From Serratia proteamaculans (GTDB taxonomy: Bacteria; Pseudomonadota; Gammaproteobacteria; Enterobacterales; Enterobacteriaceae), in assembly GCF_013337185.1 (NCBI RefSeq), contig NZ_SWDE01000004.1, forward strand, positions 62,001 through 126,000: a stretch of DNA of 64,000 nucleotides, read 5' to 3'. Within the stretch, counting starts at the first letter, position 1; the number at the start of each line of letters is the position of its first letter. A program made the position numbers and the translations under genes. The notes under the pieces are model-generated. The model had not been told where the DNA came from. It ran no database searches and was given only the letters and a program-made list of their open reading frames with translations. This document shows positions 1 to 8,726 of this stretch, piece by piece.

Positions 1-484
1 AGCCTGGCTGTCGGGCCTGAGCCCGAAAGAGAACCGCGAAGTGCCACCGCTGGACTATCCGCGCGTCTATCAGCTAAAACGTGATTTCCCAGAACTGACC
101 CTTGCCATCAATGGCGGGGTGAAAACTCTGGAAGAGGCTAAGCAGCATCTGCAGCATCTGGACGGCGTAATGATGGGGCGTGAAGCCTATCAGAACCCGG
201 GCATTCTGGCGCGGGTCGACAGTGAACTGTTTGGCCGCCAGACCGAGGTGATGGACAGCGTGGCGATTATTGAGTCGTTGTATCCTTACATCGAACGCGA
301 GCTGTCGAACGGTACCTATTTGGGCCATATCACCCGCCATATTCTGGGCCTGTTCCAGGGGGTGCCAGGTGCGCGCCAGTGGCGCCGCCACCTGAGCGAA
401 AATGCCCATAAGCCAGGAGCCGATGCGCGCGTGGTTGAACAAGCACTGGATTTGGTGCGCTTACCCCGTACCGAGATGGCGTAA
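1..484 (+). CDS. dusA: tRNA-dihydrouridine synthase A, 3' part
   Basis: DusA is an FMN enzyme that reduces uridine 20/20a in the D-loop of tRNA, using NADPH. Only the last 160 codons are in the window; the frame is open from base 2. Visible family marks are the NGGV turn and the [12 protein letters not shown] flavin-phosphate segment, followed by the helical tRNA-binding domain with [10 protein letters not shown] and [15 protein letters not shown]. All of these match E. coli DusA as I remember it, and the C-terminus ends at the usual place. pspG follows after a hairpin terminator, as in E. coli. The missing N-terminal half lies upstream of the window, so the start cannot be judged. Confidence 0.96.
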   Translation, partial: AWLSGLSPKENREVPPLDYPRVYQLKRDFPELTLAINGGVKTLEEAKQHLQHLDGVMMGREAYQNPGILARVDSELFGRQTEVMDSVAIIESLYPYIERELSNGTYLGHITRHILGLFQGVPGARQWRRHLSENAHKPGADARVVEQALDLVRLPRTEMA

Positions 485-523
485 TCGAAATAAATATCTG
501 ACTAAAAGTTAGCGTTTTTGACC

Positions 524-557
524 AGGCATGTCGCATTATGTGATGTGCCTTTTTTTT
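524..557 (+). terminator. Rho-independent terminator after dusA
   Basis: A 10-bp stem with a few G-U pairs (AGGCATGTCG against TGATGTGCCT) and a 7-base loop is followed directly by a run of eight T. It separates dusA from the pspG promoter. Confidence 0.85.
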
Positions 558-587
558 AATTTCAATCACTTAGTCTCTACGCCGTTC

Positions 588-603
588 TGGCACGCTTCTT
601 GTA
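588..603 (+). promoter_or_regulatory. Sigma54 promoter of pspG
   Basis: TGGCACG, four bases, then TTGTA is a close match to the -24/-12 sigma54 consensus (TGGCACG-N4-TTGCW), 40 bases before the pspG start codon. pspG is known in E. coli to be driven by sigma54 with the activator PspF under envelope stress. The promoter is seen directly; the PspF dependence is inferred from the family. Confidence 0.88.
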
Positions 604-643
604 ATAGCTCAGCAGATACTTTGTTTTGCGAAGGAGCAAAATC

Positions 644-862
644 ATGTTGGAACTCTTCTTTCTGGTCGGTTTTGTTGTGATGCTGATGGTGACCGGGATT
701 TCACTGCTGGGCGTGTTTGCCGCGTTACTGGTGGCGGCGGCGTTTATGTTACTCGGTGGGCTGTTTGCGATGGTGATTAAGCTGTTGCCATGGTTAATTC
801 TGGCAGTGGTAGGTGTCTGGATCTATCGTTCGATGCAGAAACCACAAATACGCCGCTACTGA
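644..862 (+). CDS. pspG: Phage shock protein G
   Basis: Small inner-membrane protein of the phage shock response, 72 residues. Nearly the whole chain is hydrophobic and forms two membrane segments (about residues 4-30 and 32-62), followed by a short basic tail (SMQKPQIRRY). The chosen ATG lies eight bases after a good AAGGAG ribosome site at 631-636; an upstream in-frame extension would begin inside that site and is not credible. It stands alone between dusA and an LprI-like gene, with a sigma54 promoter in front and a terminator behind. That fits its known status as a PspF regulon member separate from pspABCDE. Its exact role in sustaining the proton-motive force under stress is not settled. 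Confidence 0.95.
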   Translation: MLELFFLVGFVVMLMVTGISLLGVFAALLVAAAFMLLGGLFAMVIKLLPWLILAVVGVWIYRSMQKPQIRRY

Positions 863-950
863 TTTTTTGTTGAATAATCAGTCGGTCACACTGAAATCTA
901 CGCAACAGACTTGTTCTGAATGCGGCCGCGATCACAGCTTGGTGCTTTAA

Positions 951-981
951 ATGCTAATGCGGCGCATTAGCCATGTTTTTT
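951..981 (+). terminator. Rho-independent terminator after pspG
   Basis: A perfect 8-bp stem GCTAATGC / GCATTAGC with a GGC loop is followed by CAT and then a run of six T. It lies about 90 bases after the pspG stop. Confidence 0.8.
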
Positions 982-1121
982 GCGTTTCTGGGCTGTTAGG
1001 ATATTTGTCGATGCAGCGATGCGACCGATTTCATCACCGCAAGAGACATTGACCTAATACGAGTGTTGCTCAAGCAACCCGCTGTCTCGGGCGGACTCTG
1101 CTCTACCCCTACAAACGCAGT

Positions 1122-1155
1122 AATAGAAAAGGCTCCGCAAGGAGCCTTTTCTATT
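1122..1155. terminator. Bidirectional hairpin terminator
   Basis: A perfect 15-bp stem (AATAGAAAAGGCTCC and its complement) closes on a GCAA tetraloop. The A/T-rich stem base gives a U-rich tail on both strands. It ends the minus-strand LprI-like gene and would also stop any plus-strand transcript coming from the pspG side. Confidence 0.85.
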
Positions 1156-1173
1156 GGGCATAATCCAGCATTA

Positions 1174-1608
1174 TCAGGATCTTGGCCAGGTATCGCTTTC
1201 GAGTTGCTGAGTACGTTCTATGGTCATAATCAGGTTGCATGATGCCGCATCTGTTGCGTCGCCAGAGCCATGGGGGCCAGCAATCAGTGCATTACACTGA
1301 CTGTCTTTAAACTTCAGCCAATCTCGTTGCGCCTGGCGCCAGGCTTTCGGTTCTGGGGCGGTAAGCTTGAGAGATTCTTTATAGGCTTTGTTCAGCCGTG
1401 CATCCCAAAACTTGAATTCCGCTGCGATGCAGGCCTCAGCACCGCCAGTGCTACCGCCTTGTTTGTCCATGCACTGCAGGTAGGTGGCAGAGTAAGGGTA
1501 TTTCACCCCTGCACCTTTCTCTGCGTTCTGGGTAGCGGCCTGCGCTGCGGTGACGAATGCAGGGGCTGCGGCGAAAACCAGTGCTGCGGTCAGCATTTTT
1601 ATTTTCAT
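1174..1608 (-). CDS. Secreted LprI-like protein (DUF1311)
   Basis: 144-residue exported protein. The first 24 residues are a standard signal peptide ending AAQA. The mature part carries the LprI-type domain: YLQCMDKQ, EACIAAEF, LNKAYK, WRQAQRDWLKFKDSQC and ASCNLIMTIERTQQL, with four cysteines that could form two disulfides. Members of this family include the lysozyme inhibitor LprI of mycobacteria, but most enterobacterial members have no tested function, so I do not claim lysozyme inhibition. It is monocistronic, sits between pspG and qorA, where E. coli has no gene, and ends at a strong hairpin. An AAGGA ribosome site lies about 11 bases before the ATG, which is somewhat far. Confidence 0.85.
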   Translation of the reverse strand: MKIKMLTAALVFAAAPAFVTAAQAATQNAEKGAGVKYPYSATYLQCMDKQGGSTGGAEACIAAEFKFWDARLNKAYKESLKLTAPEPKAWRQAQRDWLKFKDSQCNALIAGPHGSGDATDAASCNLIMTIERTQQLESDTWPRS

Positions 1609-1726
1609 TTCAGCGTAATTTCCTTATTGAACAACATTAATTGCCAGTGGATCATATTTCATCTCCACTGGTTTTTCGATGCTGCGCAGCACTTTATACT
1701 ACCTGTTAATTGTAAGGGTATTTGTC

Positions 1727-2716
1727 TCAGCGACCGGGGATCAACAAGCTTGAACCGCTAGTGTTACGGCTTTCCAGCACCTGATGCGCGCGCTGAGCAT
1801 CGGCCAACGCAAACTTTTGCTCTTCCTTCACATCGACTTTAATAGCCCCGCTGCCGATCAATGAAAACAGCTCATTGCTGGCATACTGCAGTTCAGCACG
1901 GTTGGTAATGTAGCCGTTAAGCGAAGGGCGGGTGACGTACAGCGAGCCTTTTTGGTTCAGCAACGCCAGATCAACCCCGGTGACCGGGCCAGAGGCATTG
2001 CCGAAGCTCACCATCAGCCCACGGCGTTTCAGGCTGTTAAGCGAGGCCTGCCAGGTACTTTGACCTACCGAGTCGTAAACGACGCCGACTTTCTCGCCCT
2101 GGGTCAGTTCAGACACGCGCTGGGCGATATCTTCTTTATGGTAATTGATGGTTGCCCAGGCGCCGGCGTGCTTCGCCAGCTCGGCCTTTTCGTCGGAGCC
2201 AACGCTGCCGATCAGTTTTGCCCCAAGCGCTTTAGCCCACTGGCAGGCAATCAGCCCGACACCGCCCGCGGCGGCATGGAACAGGAACACTTCACCCGGT
2301 TGCACCTCATGGGTTTGGCGCAGTAAATAATGCACCGTCAACCCTTTCAGGAAAGAGGCCGCGCCTTGCTCAAAGCTCAGGTTATGCGGCAGCAATGCCA
2401 CCTTATCCTGCGAAACGTTGTGCACTTCGCTGTAGGCTCCCAGCGTCGACTGGGCATACACCACCCGGTCACCCGGTTTTAGCACGCTGACACCGGCACC
2501 GACCCTGGTAACTACCCCGGCTGCCTCGGTGCCCAACCCGCTCGGTAGCCTGGCGGGCGGGTACAGACCGCTACGTACGTAGGTGTCGATATAGTTGATG
2601 CCGATCGCCTTGTTCTCGATCTGCACCTCACCGGCTGCCGGGTCTACGGGGGTAAAATCAACGTATTGCAAGACTTCCGGGCCGCCGGTGGCGGAGAATT
2701 GAATGCGCTTTGCCAT
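1727..2716 (-). CDS. qorA: NADPH-dependent quinone oxidoreductase QorA
   Basis: Cytosolic zinc-free medium-chain dehydrogenase/reductase that reduces quinones with NADPH, 329 residues. The N-terminal catalytic fold has GINYIDTYVRSGLYPP and the GLGTEAAGVV segment. The Rossmann fold shows HAAAGGVGLIACQWAKALGAKLIG and YDSVGQSTW. None of the cysteine ligands of zinc alcohol dehydrogenases is present. Close in sequence and length to E. coli QorA. The ATG has a GAGG ribosome site eight bases upstream. It is divergent from dnaB, as in E. coli, with about 180 bases of shared promoter region. Confidence 0.95.
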   Translation of the reverse strand: MAKRIQFSATGGPEVLQYVDFTPVDPAAGEVQIENKAIGINYIDTYVRSGLYPPARLPSGLGTEAAGVVTRVGAGVSVLKPGDRVVYAQSTLGAYSEVHNVSQDKVALLPHNLSFEQGAASFLKGLTVHYLLRQTHEVQPGEVFLFHAAAGGVGLIACQWAKALGAKLIGSVGSDEKAELAKHAGAWATINYHKEDIAQRVSELTQGEKVGVVYDSVGQSTWQASLNSLKRRGLMVSFGNASGPVTGVDLALLNQKGSLYVTRPSLNGYITNRAELQYASNELFSLIGSGAIKVDVKEEQKFALADAQRAHQVLESRNTSGSSLLIPGR

Positions 2717-2893
2717 TTCATTACCTCGAGTGGGGGTCTGATTTCACCCTACGCGTTTTAGCATCGGCGATCCAGTTTGCCCTGGGGTGGCTTGATACTT
2801 TTTGCATCTGTTATGCGCAGGAATCACAGCTAAAAATCACGTATACTCTCGCGTCAGGATCCTCCATTCGCCACCGGATAAAGAATACGTTTC

Positions 2894-4318
2894 ATGGCAG
2901 GAAAAAAACCAACCAACAGAACAAACGCAGACGAAGCCAAAGAGCGCCCAAGAGACCGCCAGATGGAAGGGCTGAAGATGCCGCCACATTCGCTGGAGGC
3001 GGAACAGTCCGTGTTGGGCGGTTTGATGCTGGATAACGAACGTTGGGACAACGTGTCCGAACGCGTAGTCTCCAACGATTTCTTCAGCCGCCCGCATCGC
3101 CTGATCTTTACCGAGATGCAGCGCCTGCTGGAAATGAGCCGACCGATCGACCTGATCACCCTGTCCGAATCGCTGGAACAGCGCGGTGAACTCGATTCCG
3201 TCGGTGGCTTCGCCTACCTGGCCGAATTATCGAAAAACACCCCAAGTGCTGCCAACATCGGAGCTTATGCGGATATCGTGCGTGAACGTGCGGTAGTGCG
3301 TGAGATGATCTCGGTGGCCAATGAAATCGCCGACGCCGGTTACGATCCACAGGGTCGCAGCAGTGAAGACTTGCTCGATCTGGCCGAATCCCGGGTGTTC
3401 CAAATCGCGGAAAACCGTGCCAGCAAAGATGAAGGCCCGAAAGGCATTGAGCGTATCCTGGAAGACACCGTTGCGCGCATAGAACAGCTGTATCAGCAGC
3501 CGCACGATGGCGTTACCGGGGTAGATACCGGCTATCAGGATCTCAATAAGAAAACCGCCGGTTTGCAGAAATCGGATCTGATCATCGTCGCCGCCCGTCC
3601 TTCGATGGGTAAAACCACCTTCGCCATGAACCTGTGCGAACACGCCGCGATGACGCAAGAAAAACCGGTACTGATCTTCAGCCTTGAGATGCCAGGCAAC
3701 CAGATCATGATGCGTATGCTGGCGTCGCTTTCGCGTGTAGACCAAACGCGCATTCGTACCGGTCAGCTCGATGACGAGGACTGGGCACGAATCTCCAGCA
3801 CCATGGGTATCCTGCTTGAGAAGCGCAATATGTACATTGATGACTCCTCCGGCCTGACGCCAACTGAAGTCCGCTCCCGCGCACGCCGTATTTTCCGTGA
3901 ACATGACGGCCTGAGCCTGATCATGATCGACTACCTGCAGCTGATGCGCGTGCCGTCCTTGTCTGACAACCGTACGCTGGAGATCGCTGAAATTTCCCGC
4001 TCGCTCAAGGCGTTGGCGAAAGAACTGCAGGTGCCGGTGGTGGCGCTGTCGCAGTTGAACCGAAGCCTGGAGCAGCGTGCCGACAAGCGCCCGGTCAACT
4101 CCGACCTGCGTGAGTCCGGTTCCATCGAGCAGGATGCCGACCTGATTATGTTCATCTACCGTGATGAGGTTTATCACGAGAACAGCGATCTGAAAGGGAT
4201 TGCCGAAATTATTTTAGGTAAGCAACGTAACGGCCCAATCGGTTCCGTACGCCTGACCTTTAACGGCCAGTGGTCGCGTTTCGATAACTACGCGGGACCA
4301 CAATATGATGACGAATAA
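2894..4318 (+). CDS. dnaB: Replicative DNA helicase DnaB
   Basis: Hexameric 5'-3' helicase that unwinds DNA at the replication fork and recruits primase, 474 residues, full length. The N-terminal domain (about 30-130) contains PPHSLEAEQSVLGGLMLDNERWD. A linker leads to the RecA-like motor domain with Walker A PSMGKTT at 236-242, Walker B LIMIDYLQLM near 345, and the SGSIEQDADLIMF and RNGPIG segments near the end. It finishes with the conserved GPQYDDE tail and contains no intein. alr begins 17 bases after its stop, so the two are probably co-transcribed, as in E. coli. It reads away from qorA. Confidence 0.98.
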   Translation: MAGKKPTNRTNADEAKERPRDRQMEGLKMPPHSLEAEQSVLGGLMLDNERWDNVSERVVSNDFFSRPHRLIFTEMQRLLEMSRPIDLITLSESLEQRGELDSVGGFAYLAELSKNTPSAANIGAYADIVRERAVVREMISVANEIADAGYDPQGRSSEDLLDLAESRVFQIAENRASKDEGPKGIERILEDTVARIEQLYQQPHDGVTGVDTGYQDLNKKTAGLQKSDLIIVAARPSMGKTTFAMNLCEHAAMTQEKPVLIFSLEMPGNQIMMRMLASLSRVDQTRIRTGQLDDEDWARISSTMGILLEKRNMYIDDSSGLTPTEVRSRARRIFREHDGLSLIMIDYLQLMRVPSLSDNRTLEIAEISRSLKALAKELQVPVVALSQLNRSLEQRADKRPVNSDLRESGSIEQDADLIMFIYRDEVYHENSDLKGIAEIILGKQRNGPIGSVRLTFNGQWSRFDNYAGPQYDDE

Positions 4319-4335
4319 TCAGCTAAGGAACTGAA

Positions 4336-5415
4336 ATGAAAGCGGCAACCGCTGTAATCGACCGCCGCGCTCTGCGACATAATCTGCAACAGGTGCGCCG
4401 TCAGGCGCCGCAAAGTCGCCTGATTGCCGTTGTGAAAGCAAACGCTTATGGACATGGCCTGCTGGAAACAGCGCATACTCTGCAAGACGCCGACTGTTAC
4501 GGCGTGGCGCGTATTGGCGAGGCGCTGATGCTGCGCTCCGGCGGTATCGTCAAACCGATCCTGATGCTGGAAGGCTTCTTCTGTGCCGAAGACCTGCCGG
4601 TGTTGGTGGCCAATAACATCGAAACCGCCGTACACAGCATCGAACAGCTTGAAGCGCTGGAGCAGGCCACGTTGGCGCGTCCGGTACCGGTATGGATGAA
4701 GCTCGATACCGGTATGCATCGTCTGGGTGTGCGCCCGGAGCAGGCAGAGGCGTTCTATCAGCGTCTGAGTGCCTGCCGTAACGTGGTGCAGCCGGTCAAT
4801 ATCATGAGCCATTTCAGCCGCGCCGATGAGCCTGAGTCGGACACTACGCTCAAGCAAATTCAGTGTTTTGAAAGCTTTGCCGCCGGTAAACCGGGGCAGC
4901 GTTCGATCGCCGCCTCCGGGGGCACTCTGCTGTGGCCGGATGCGCACAACGAGTGGGTTCGCCCAGGCATTATCCTGTACGGTGTTTCACCGATGGAAGG
5001 CTCTCAGGGCTGTCAGTATGACCTGCAACCGGCCATGACGCTTAAATCCAACCTGATCGCGGTGCGTGAACACAAAGCCGGTGAATCGGTGGGCTACGGC
5101 GGCACCTGGGTTAGCGCAGCGGATACCCGTTTGGGCGTGGTGGCAATGGGTTATGGCGACGGCTACCCGCGCAGTGCACCTACCGGGACACCGGTGTGGC
5201 TTAACGGCCGTGAAGTGCCGATAGTGGGCCGGGTGTCGATGGACATGATGTCGGTCGATCTGGGGCCGGAGGCTACCGATAAGGTTGGCGATGAAGTGGT
5301 GCTGTGGGGCCAGGCTTTACCGGTCGAACGCATTGCCGACTGTACCGGCATCAGCGCTTATGAACTGATTACCAAACTGACGCAGCGCGTGTCGATGGAA
5401 TACATCGGCGAATAG
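4336..5415 (+). CDS. alr: Alanine racemase (biosynthetic type)
   Basis: PLP enzyme that converts L- to D-alanine for peptidoglycan, 359 residues. Lys34 in [10 protein letters not shown] is the expected PLP lysine, and Tyr254 in SVGYGGTW is the expected second catalytic base from the partner subunit. [10 protein letters not shown] and [12 protein letters not shown] are further family segments. The ATG is preceded by AAGGAA. It follows dnaB by 17 bases, and the gene order dnaB-alr-tyrB indicates the constitutive Alr rather than the catabolic DadX. In E. coli tyrB follows directly; here two other genes intervene. A G/C-rich hairpin without a T-run lies just after the stop (GGGGCC 5423-5428 / GGCCCC 5439-5444). 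Confidence 0.96.
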   Translation: MKAATAVIDRRALRHNLQQVRRQAPQSRLIAVVKANAYGHGLLETAHTLQDADCYGVARIGEALMLRSGGIVKPILMLEGFFCAEDLPVLVANNIETAVHSIEQLEALEQATLARPVPVWMKLDTGMHRLGVRPEQAEAFYQRLSACRNVVQPVNIMSHFSRADEPESDTTLKQIQCFESFAAGKPGQRSIAASGGTLLWPDAHNEWVRPGIILYGVSPMEGSQGCQYDLQPAMTLKSNLIAVREHKAGESVGYGGTWVSAADTRLGVVAMGYGDGYPRSAPTGTPVWLNGREVPIVGRVSMDMMSVDLGPEATDKVGDEVVLWGQALPVERIADCTGISAYELITKLTQRVSMEYIGE

Positions 5416-5457
5416 CCTGTGAGGGGCCAGCGCCTGCCGGCCCCAATCAATAACGCG

Positions 5458-6225
5458 TTATTTCTTTACCGCCAGCCACCGATCGATAATGCTCTGATAC
5501 TCACCGGTCGCTTTGGACAGGTGCAGCCACTGATCTACATACAATTTCCAGCTTAAATCATCACGCGGCAGCATGTAGGCCTTCTCGCCGTACTGCATCG
5601 GTTTTTTAGGGTTCACCGCGCACAGTTTCGGAAAACGTTTTTGCTGATACAGCGCCTCGGAGGCGTCGGTGATCATGACATCGGCTTTCTTGTCGACCAA
5701 CTGCTGGAAAATGCCCACGTTATCATGGGTCAGCGTCAGCTTGGCCTTGGGCAGATAGGCATGCACGAAGGCTTCGTTGGTGCCGCCCGCCGGCTCCAGC
5801 AGACGCACCGACGGTTTATTGATCTGATTGATGGTGCGATATTTCTTCACGTCAGTGCAGCGTACCAATGGGATCTTGCCGTCGGTATCCAGCATGTCGG
5901 CGAAAAATACCTGCCTTTGCCGCTGCAGCGTGACGGAGATACCGCCCATGGCGATGTCGCATTTACCGGCGACGAAGTCCGGCGTCAGGGTTTTCCAACT
6001 GGTTTTGACCCATTTCACTTTGGCGCCCAGGCTTTTGGCCAGCGATTCCGCCATGTCGATATCAATGCCTTCATAGCTCCCGTCTTCTTTCAGGAAGGTA
6101 TAGGGCTTGTAATCGCCGGTGGTACACACTTCCAGTGTGCCCTGCTGGATCACCTTATCCAGGTGCGATTGGGCGCTGGCGCTCCCGGCGGCGACCAGCA
6201 GTGCGAAAGGTAATAACTTTTTCAT
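5458..6225 (-). CDS. pheC: Periplasmic cyclohexadienyl dehydratase-like solute-binding-fold protein
   Basis: 255 residues with a signal peptide (MKKLLPFALLVAAGSASA) and the fold of ABC solute-binding proteins of family 3. The match to Pseudomonas PheC, from memory, is close: TTGDYKPYTF, a tryptophan in KTSWKTL, MGGISVTLQRQRQVFF, the DGK lysine, PAGGTNEAF, FQQLVDKKADVMITDASEA and EKAYMLPRDD. The positions reported as catalytic in PheC, including the glutamate in TDASEA, appear to be kept. That supports prephenate/arogenate dehydratase activity in the periplasm rather than transport, and no permease or ATPase gene is adjacent. It is convergent with alr and divergent from an AsnC-type regulator followed by tyrB. 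The enzyme assignment is inference; an amino-acid-binding protein is the alternative. Confidence 0.78.
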   Translation of the reverse strand: MKKLLPFALLVAAGSASAQSHLDKVIQQGTLEVCTTGDYKPYTFLKEDGSYEGIDIDMAESLAKSLGAKVKWVKTSWKTLTPDFVAGKCDIAMGGISVTLQRQRQVFFADMLDTDGKIPLVRCTDVKKYRTINQINKPSVRLLEPAGGTNEAFVHAYLPKAKLTLTHDNVGIFQQLVDKKADVMITDASEALYQQKRFPKLCAVNPKKPMQYGEKAYMLPRDDLSWKLYVDQWLHLSKATGEYQSIIDRWLAVKK

Positions 6226-6439
6226 CGGCGTCCTTTTTATACATTCGTGGTTTTATGCGCTCTTTAGCCGTTAATTGTTGCTGACTTGCGCGAGTTACCC
6301 ATTTTTTATGCCATTAGCAAGGGGAAACGTTCGGCATTGCTGCTGCGCGCTTCACAACCTCGGTGGGGGAAGGGTATCCACAGTCAAAAAACTGATAGGC
6401 TGTAACGTCAACATTTATTAACACAGTTTACAGGTGGCT

Positions 6440-6907
6440 ATGTACAACATTGACGATTTTGATATGAAAATCCTGACGCTGCTACAGGCCAATGGCCGTC
6501 TGACCAATCAGGAACTGAGCGATCTGGTGGGGTTGTCTGCTTCCCAGTGTTCCCGGCGGCGCATCAGTCTGGAGCAGGCACAGCTGATCCGCGGCTACCA
6601 TGCACGGCTGGCACCGGAGGCCGTCGGGCTGGGGCTGGTGGGGCTGATAGAAGTGAGCCTGACACACCATGCTCAGGAGCAGATCGACAGTTTCCACCAG
6701 ATGCTGGAAGAAGTGGACGCCATTCTTGACGCCTATAAAACTACCGGCGATGCTGATTATCTGCTGAAAGTGGCGGTGGCGGACCTGCCGGCGCTGGACG
6801 ACTTTATCAGTCAGACGCTGTCGCGGCATAAAAGCGTGGCGCATATCAAAACGGCGGTGGTGCTCAACCGAATCAAGGAAAACGGTTTGTTGCCGGTTGC
6901 GCGATAA
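6440..6907 (+). CDS. Lrp/AsnC-family transcriptional regulator
   Basis: 155 residues. The N-terminal winged helix-turn-helix (about residues 5-60: [36 protein letters not shown]) is followed by an AsnC_trans_reg/RAM domain ([18 protein letters not shown]) that binds amino acids and drives oligomerisation. The ATG at 6440 fits the family start; a GTG two codons upstream is also possible, and the AGGTGG sequence between them makes the ribosome site unclear. It sits between a divergent PheC-like gene and tyrB, so phenylalanine or tyrosine metabolism is the obvious candidate target. The effector cannot be read from the sequence. tyrB starts 82 bases after its stop. Confidence 0.9.
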   Translation: MYNIDDFDMKILTLLQANGRLTNQELSDLVGLSASQCSRRRISLEQAQLIRGYHARLAPEAVGLGLVGLIEVSLTHHAQEQIDSFHQMLEEVDAILDAYKTTGDADYLLKVAVADLPALDDFISQTLSRHKSVAHIKTAVVLNRIKENGLLPVAR

Positions 6908-6989
6908 AGCTAAAACCGAACGCCGTTTTCCGTCTATATTAGAGCCTGATGCTGTGCCCCCGAACCCTAATAATCCAGGAGAACAACCC

Positions 6990-8183
6990 GTGTTTCAGAA
7001 CGTTGATGCCTATGCAGGTGACCCGATCCTGTCGCTGATGGAAAAATTCAAAAAAGATCCCCGTTCGCACAAGGTTAACCTGAGTATCGGCCTTTACTAT
7101 GACGAGCAGGGCATTATCCCGCAGATGAAGGCGGTTGCCGCCGCAGAAGCGCAACTGAGCAGCGTGGATCATGGCGCGTCAGTGTACCTGCCGATGGAAG
7201 GCCTGCTGCCTTACCGTACTGCCATTCAGCACCTGCTGTTCGGCGCTGAGCACCCGATGTTGCAACAGGAGCGTATCGCCACCATTCAGACCGTGGGCGG
7301 TTCCGGCGCGCTGAAGGTTGGGGCCGACTTCCTGAAAAGCTATTTCCCGGATTCGCAGGTGTGGGTCAGCGATCCGACCTGGGAAAACCACATCGCCATC
7401 TTTGGCGGTGCCGGCTTCAAGGTTAATACCTACCCCTACTTCGACAGTGAAAGCCTGGGCGTGAAGTTTGACGCCATGCTGAGCGCATTGAAACAGCTGC
7501 CGAAGCACAGCATCGCGTTGCTGCACCCGTGCTGTCATAACCCGACCGGTTCTGACCTGACCCATGCTCAGTGGGATGAAGTGGTCAAAGTGATTGCCGA
7601 ACGTGAACTGATCCCGTTCCTGGATATTGCCTATCAGGGCTTTGGCGGCGGGATTGCCGATGACGCCTATGCCATCCGCACCATTGCTGCGGCCGGTCTG
7701 CCATGCCTGGTGAGCAATTCGTTCTCGAAAATCTTCTCGCTGTACGGCGAACGCGTCGGCGGCCTGTCGGTAGTGTGCGAAAGCGAAGAGGCGGCCGGGC
7801 GCGTATTGGGTCAGTTGAAGGCTACGGTTCGCCGCAACTATTCCAGCCCGCCGAACTTCGGTGCGCAGGTGGTGGCGAAGGTGCTGAACGATACCCAACT
7901 GAAAGCCCAGTGGCTGGCAGAAGTCGAAACCATGCGCACCCGCATCCTTGAGATGCGCAAAACGCTGGTGGAAGCGCTGAAAGTTGCTCTGCCGCAGCGT
8001 AACTTCGATTACCTGCTGGAACAGCGCGGTATGTTCAGCTACACCGGTTTCAGCGCAGCCCAGGTCGATCGCCTGCGTGAAGAGTTCGGTGTGTACCTGA
8101 TCCACAGTGGCCGTGTCTGCATGGCCGGCCTGAACCATAACAACGTGCATCAGGTGGCCGAGGCGTTTGCCGCAGTGCAATAA
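6990..8183 (+). CDS. tyrB: Aromatic amino acid aminotransferase
   Basis: PLP-dependent class I aminotransferase that makes the last step of tyrosine and phenylalanine synthesis (and can make leucine and aspartate), 397 residues, the same length as E. coli TyrB. Hallmarks are [30 protein letters not shown], the CCHNPTG loop, and [18 protein letters not shown] with the PLP lysine. The start is GTG at 6990 ([15 protein letters not shown] follows), with CCAGGAGA eight bases before it; a longer in-frame extension overlapping the regulator gene lacks family similarity. A strong terminator follows. I looked for a clear TyrR box upstream and did not find one. Confidence 0.96.
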   Translation: MFQNVDAYAGDPILSLMEKFKKDPRSHKVNLSIGLYYDEQGIIPQMKAVAAAEAQLSSVDHGASVYLPMEGLLPYRTAIQHLLFGAEHPMLQQERIATIQTVGGSGALKVGADFLKSYFPDSQVWVSDPTWENHIAIFGGAGFKVNTYPYFDSESLGVKFDAMLSALKQLPKHSIALLHPCCHNPTGSDLTHAQWDEVVKVIAERELIPFLDIAYQGFGGGIADDAYAIRTIAAAGLPCLVSNSFSKIFSLYGERVGGLSVVCESEEAAGRVLGQLKATVRRNYSSPPNFGAQVVAKVLNDTQLKAQWLAEVETMRTRILEMRKTLVEALKVALPQRNFDYLLEQRGMFSYTGFSAAQVDRLREEFGVYLIHSGRVCMAGLNHNNVHQVAEAFAAVQ

Positions 8184-8206
8184 TGTTGTTAGGGTTTGAA
8201 GTTCGC

Positions 8207-8237
8207 AAGGGAGCGATAGCGATATCGCTCCCTTTTT
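8207..8237 (+). terminator. Rho-independent terminator after tyrB
   Basis: A 9-bp stem GGGAGCGAT / ATCGCTCCC extended by two A-T pairs, with a six-base loop and a run of five T, starts 24 bases after the tyrB stop. Confidence 0.9.
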
Positions 8238-8305
8238 GTTGTCGGTTTGCCGCCGGAGTTGCTGCAAACTGGATAGAGAATATACTGATTGAGGGGCGCT
8301 CACTC

Positions 8306-8722
8306 ATGTGGCATCAGCAAACGCTAATCCTCAGCGCAAAAGCGCGTGGTTTTCATCTGGTTACCGAAGAGATTACCGACCAGCTAACCCACTTACACCG
8401 CCTGCAAACTGGCCTGTTGCATCTGTTGTTGCAACATACCTCAGCCTCGCTGACGCTGAACGAGAATTGCGATCCTACGGTACGAGCCGATATGGAACAG
8501 CATTTCCTGCGTCAGGTGCCAGAGAACGCACCCTATCAGCACGACTACGAAGGGCCGGACGACATGCCGGCACACATCAAATCCTCTCTGCTGGGCACGT
8601 CTCTGACGTTGCCTGTCGGTCACGGGCGGCTGATGCTGGGCACATGGCAGGGAATTTGGCTGGGGGAGCACCGCATCCACGGCGGTTCACGCCGGGTTGT
8701 GGCCACTTTACAGGGGGAATAA
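8306..8722 (+). CDS. yjbQ: UPF0047 family protein YjbQ
   Basis: 138 residues, the full length of the UPF0047/YjbQ family. Recognisable parts are [25 protein letters not shown], where the histidine and acidic residues are the likely metal or active-site positions, and [22 protein letters not shown]. Family members are small beta proteins, and a weak thiamin-phosphate synthase activity has been reported for the E. coli protein; the physiological role is unknown. The ATG matches the family start, with GAGGGG 10 bases upstream. yjbR follows after four bases, so the two are one transcription unit, as in E. coli. Confidence 0.93.
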   Translation: MWHQQTLILSAKARGFHLVTEEITDQLTHLHRLQTGLLHLLLQHTSASLTLNENCDPTVRADMEQHFLRQVPENAPYQHDYEGPDDMPAHIKSSLLGTSLTLPVGHGRLMLGTWQGIWLGEHRIHGGSRRVVATLQGE

Positions 8723-8726
8723 CCCA

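Larger units (their letters stand above)
863..1173. other. Gene-free interval between pspG and the LprI-like gene
   Basis: No convincing reading frame. It holds the pspG terminator (951-981), then about 140 bases with two further small hairpins (GTTGC/GCAAC at 1065-1078 and CCCG/CGGG at about 1078-1095), and finally a strong 15-bp hairpin terminator. A small RNA on the plus strand ending at that hairpin is possible but unproven (see findings). Confidence 0.5.

Noticed and set aside
6390-6440. A TyrR box upstream of the AsnC regulator or tyrB
   Set aside because: TGTAAC followed by ATTTAT, and a TTTACA close by, look like fragments of TGTAAA-N6-TTTACA, but no pair has the right spacing.
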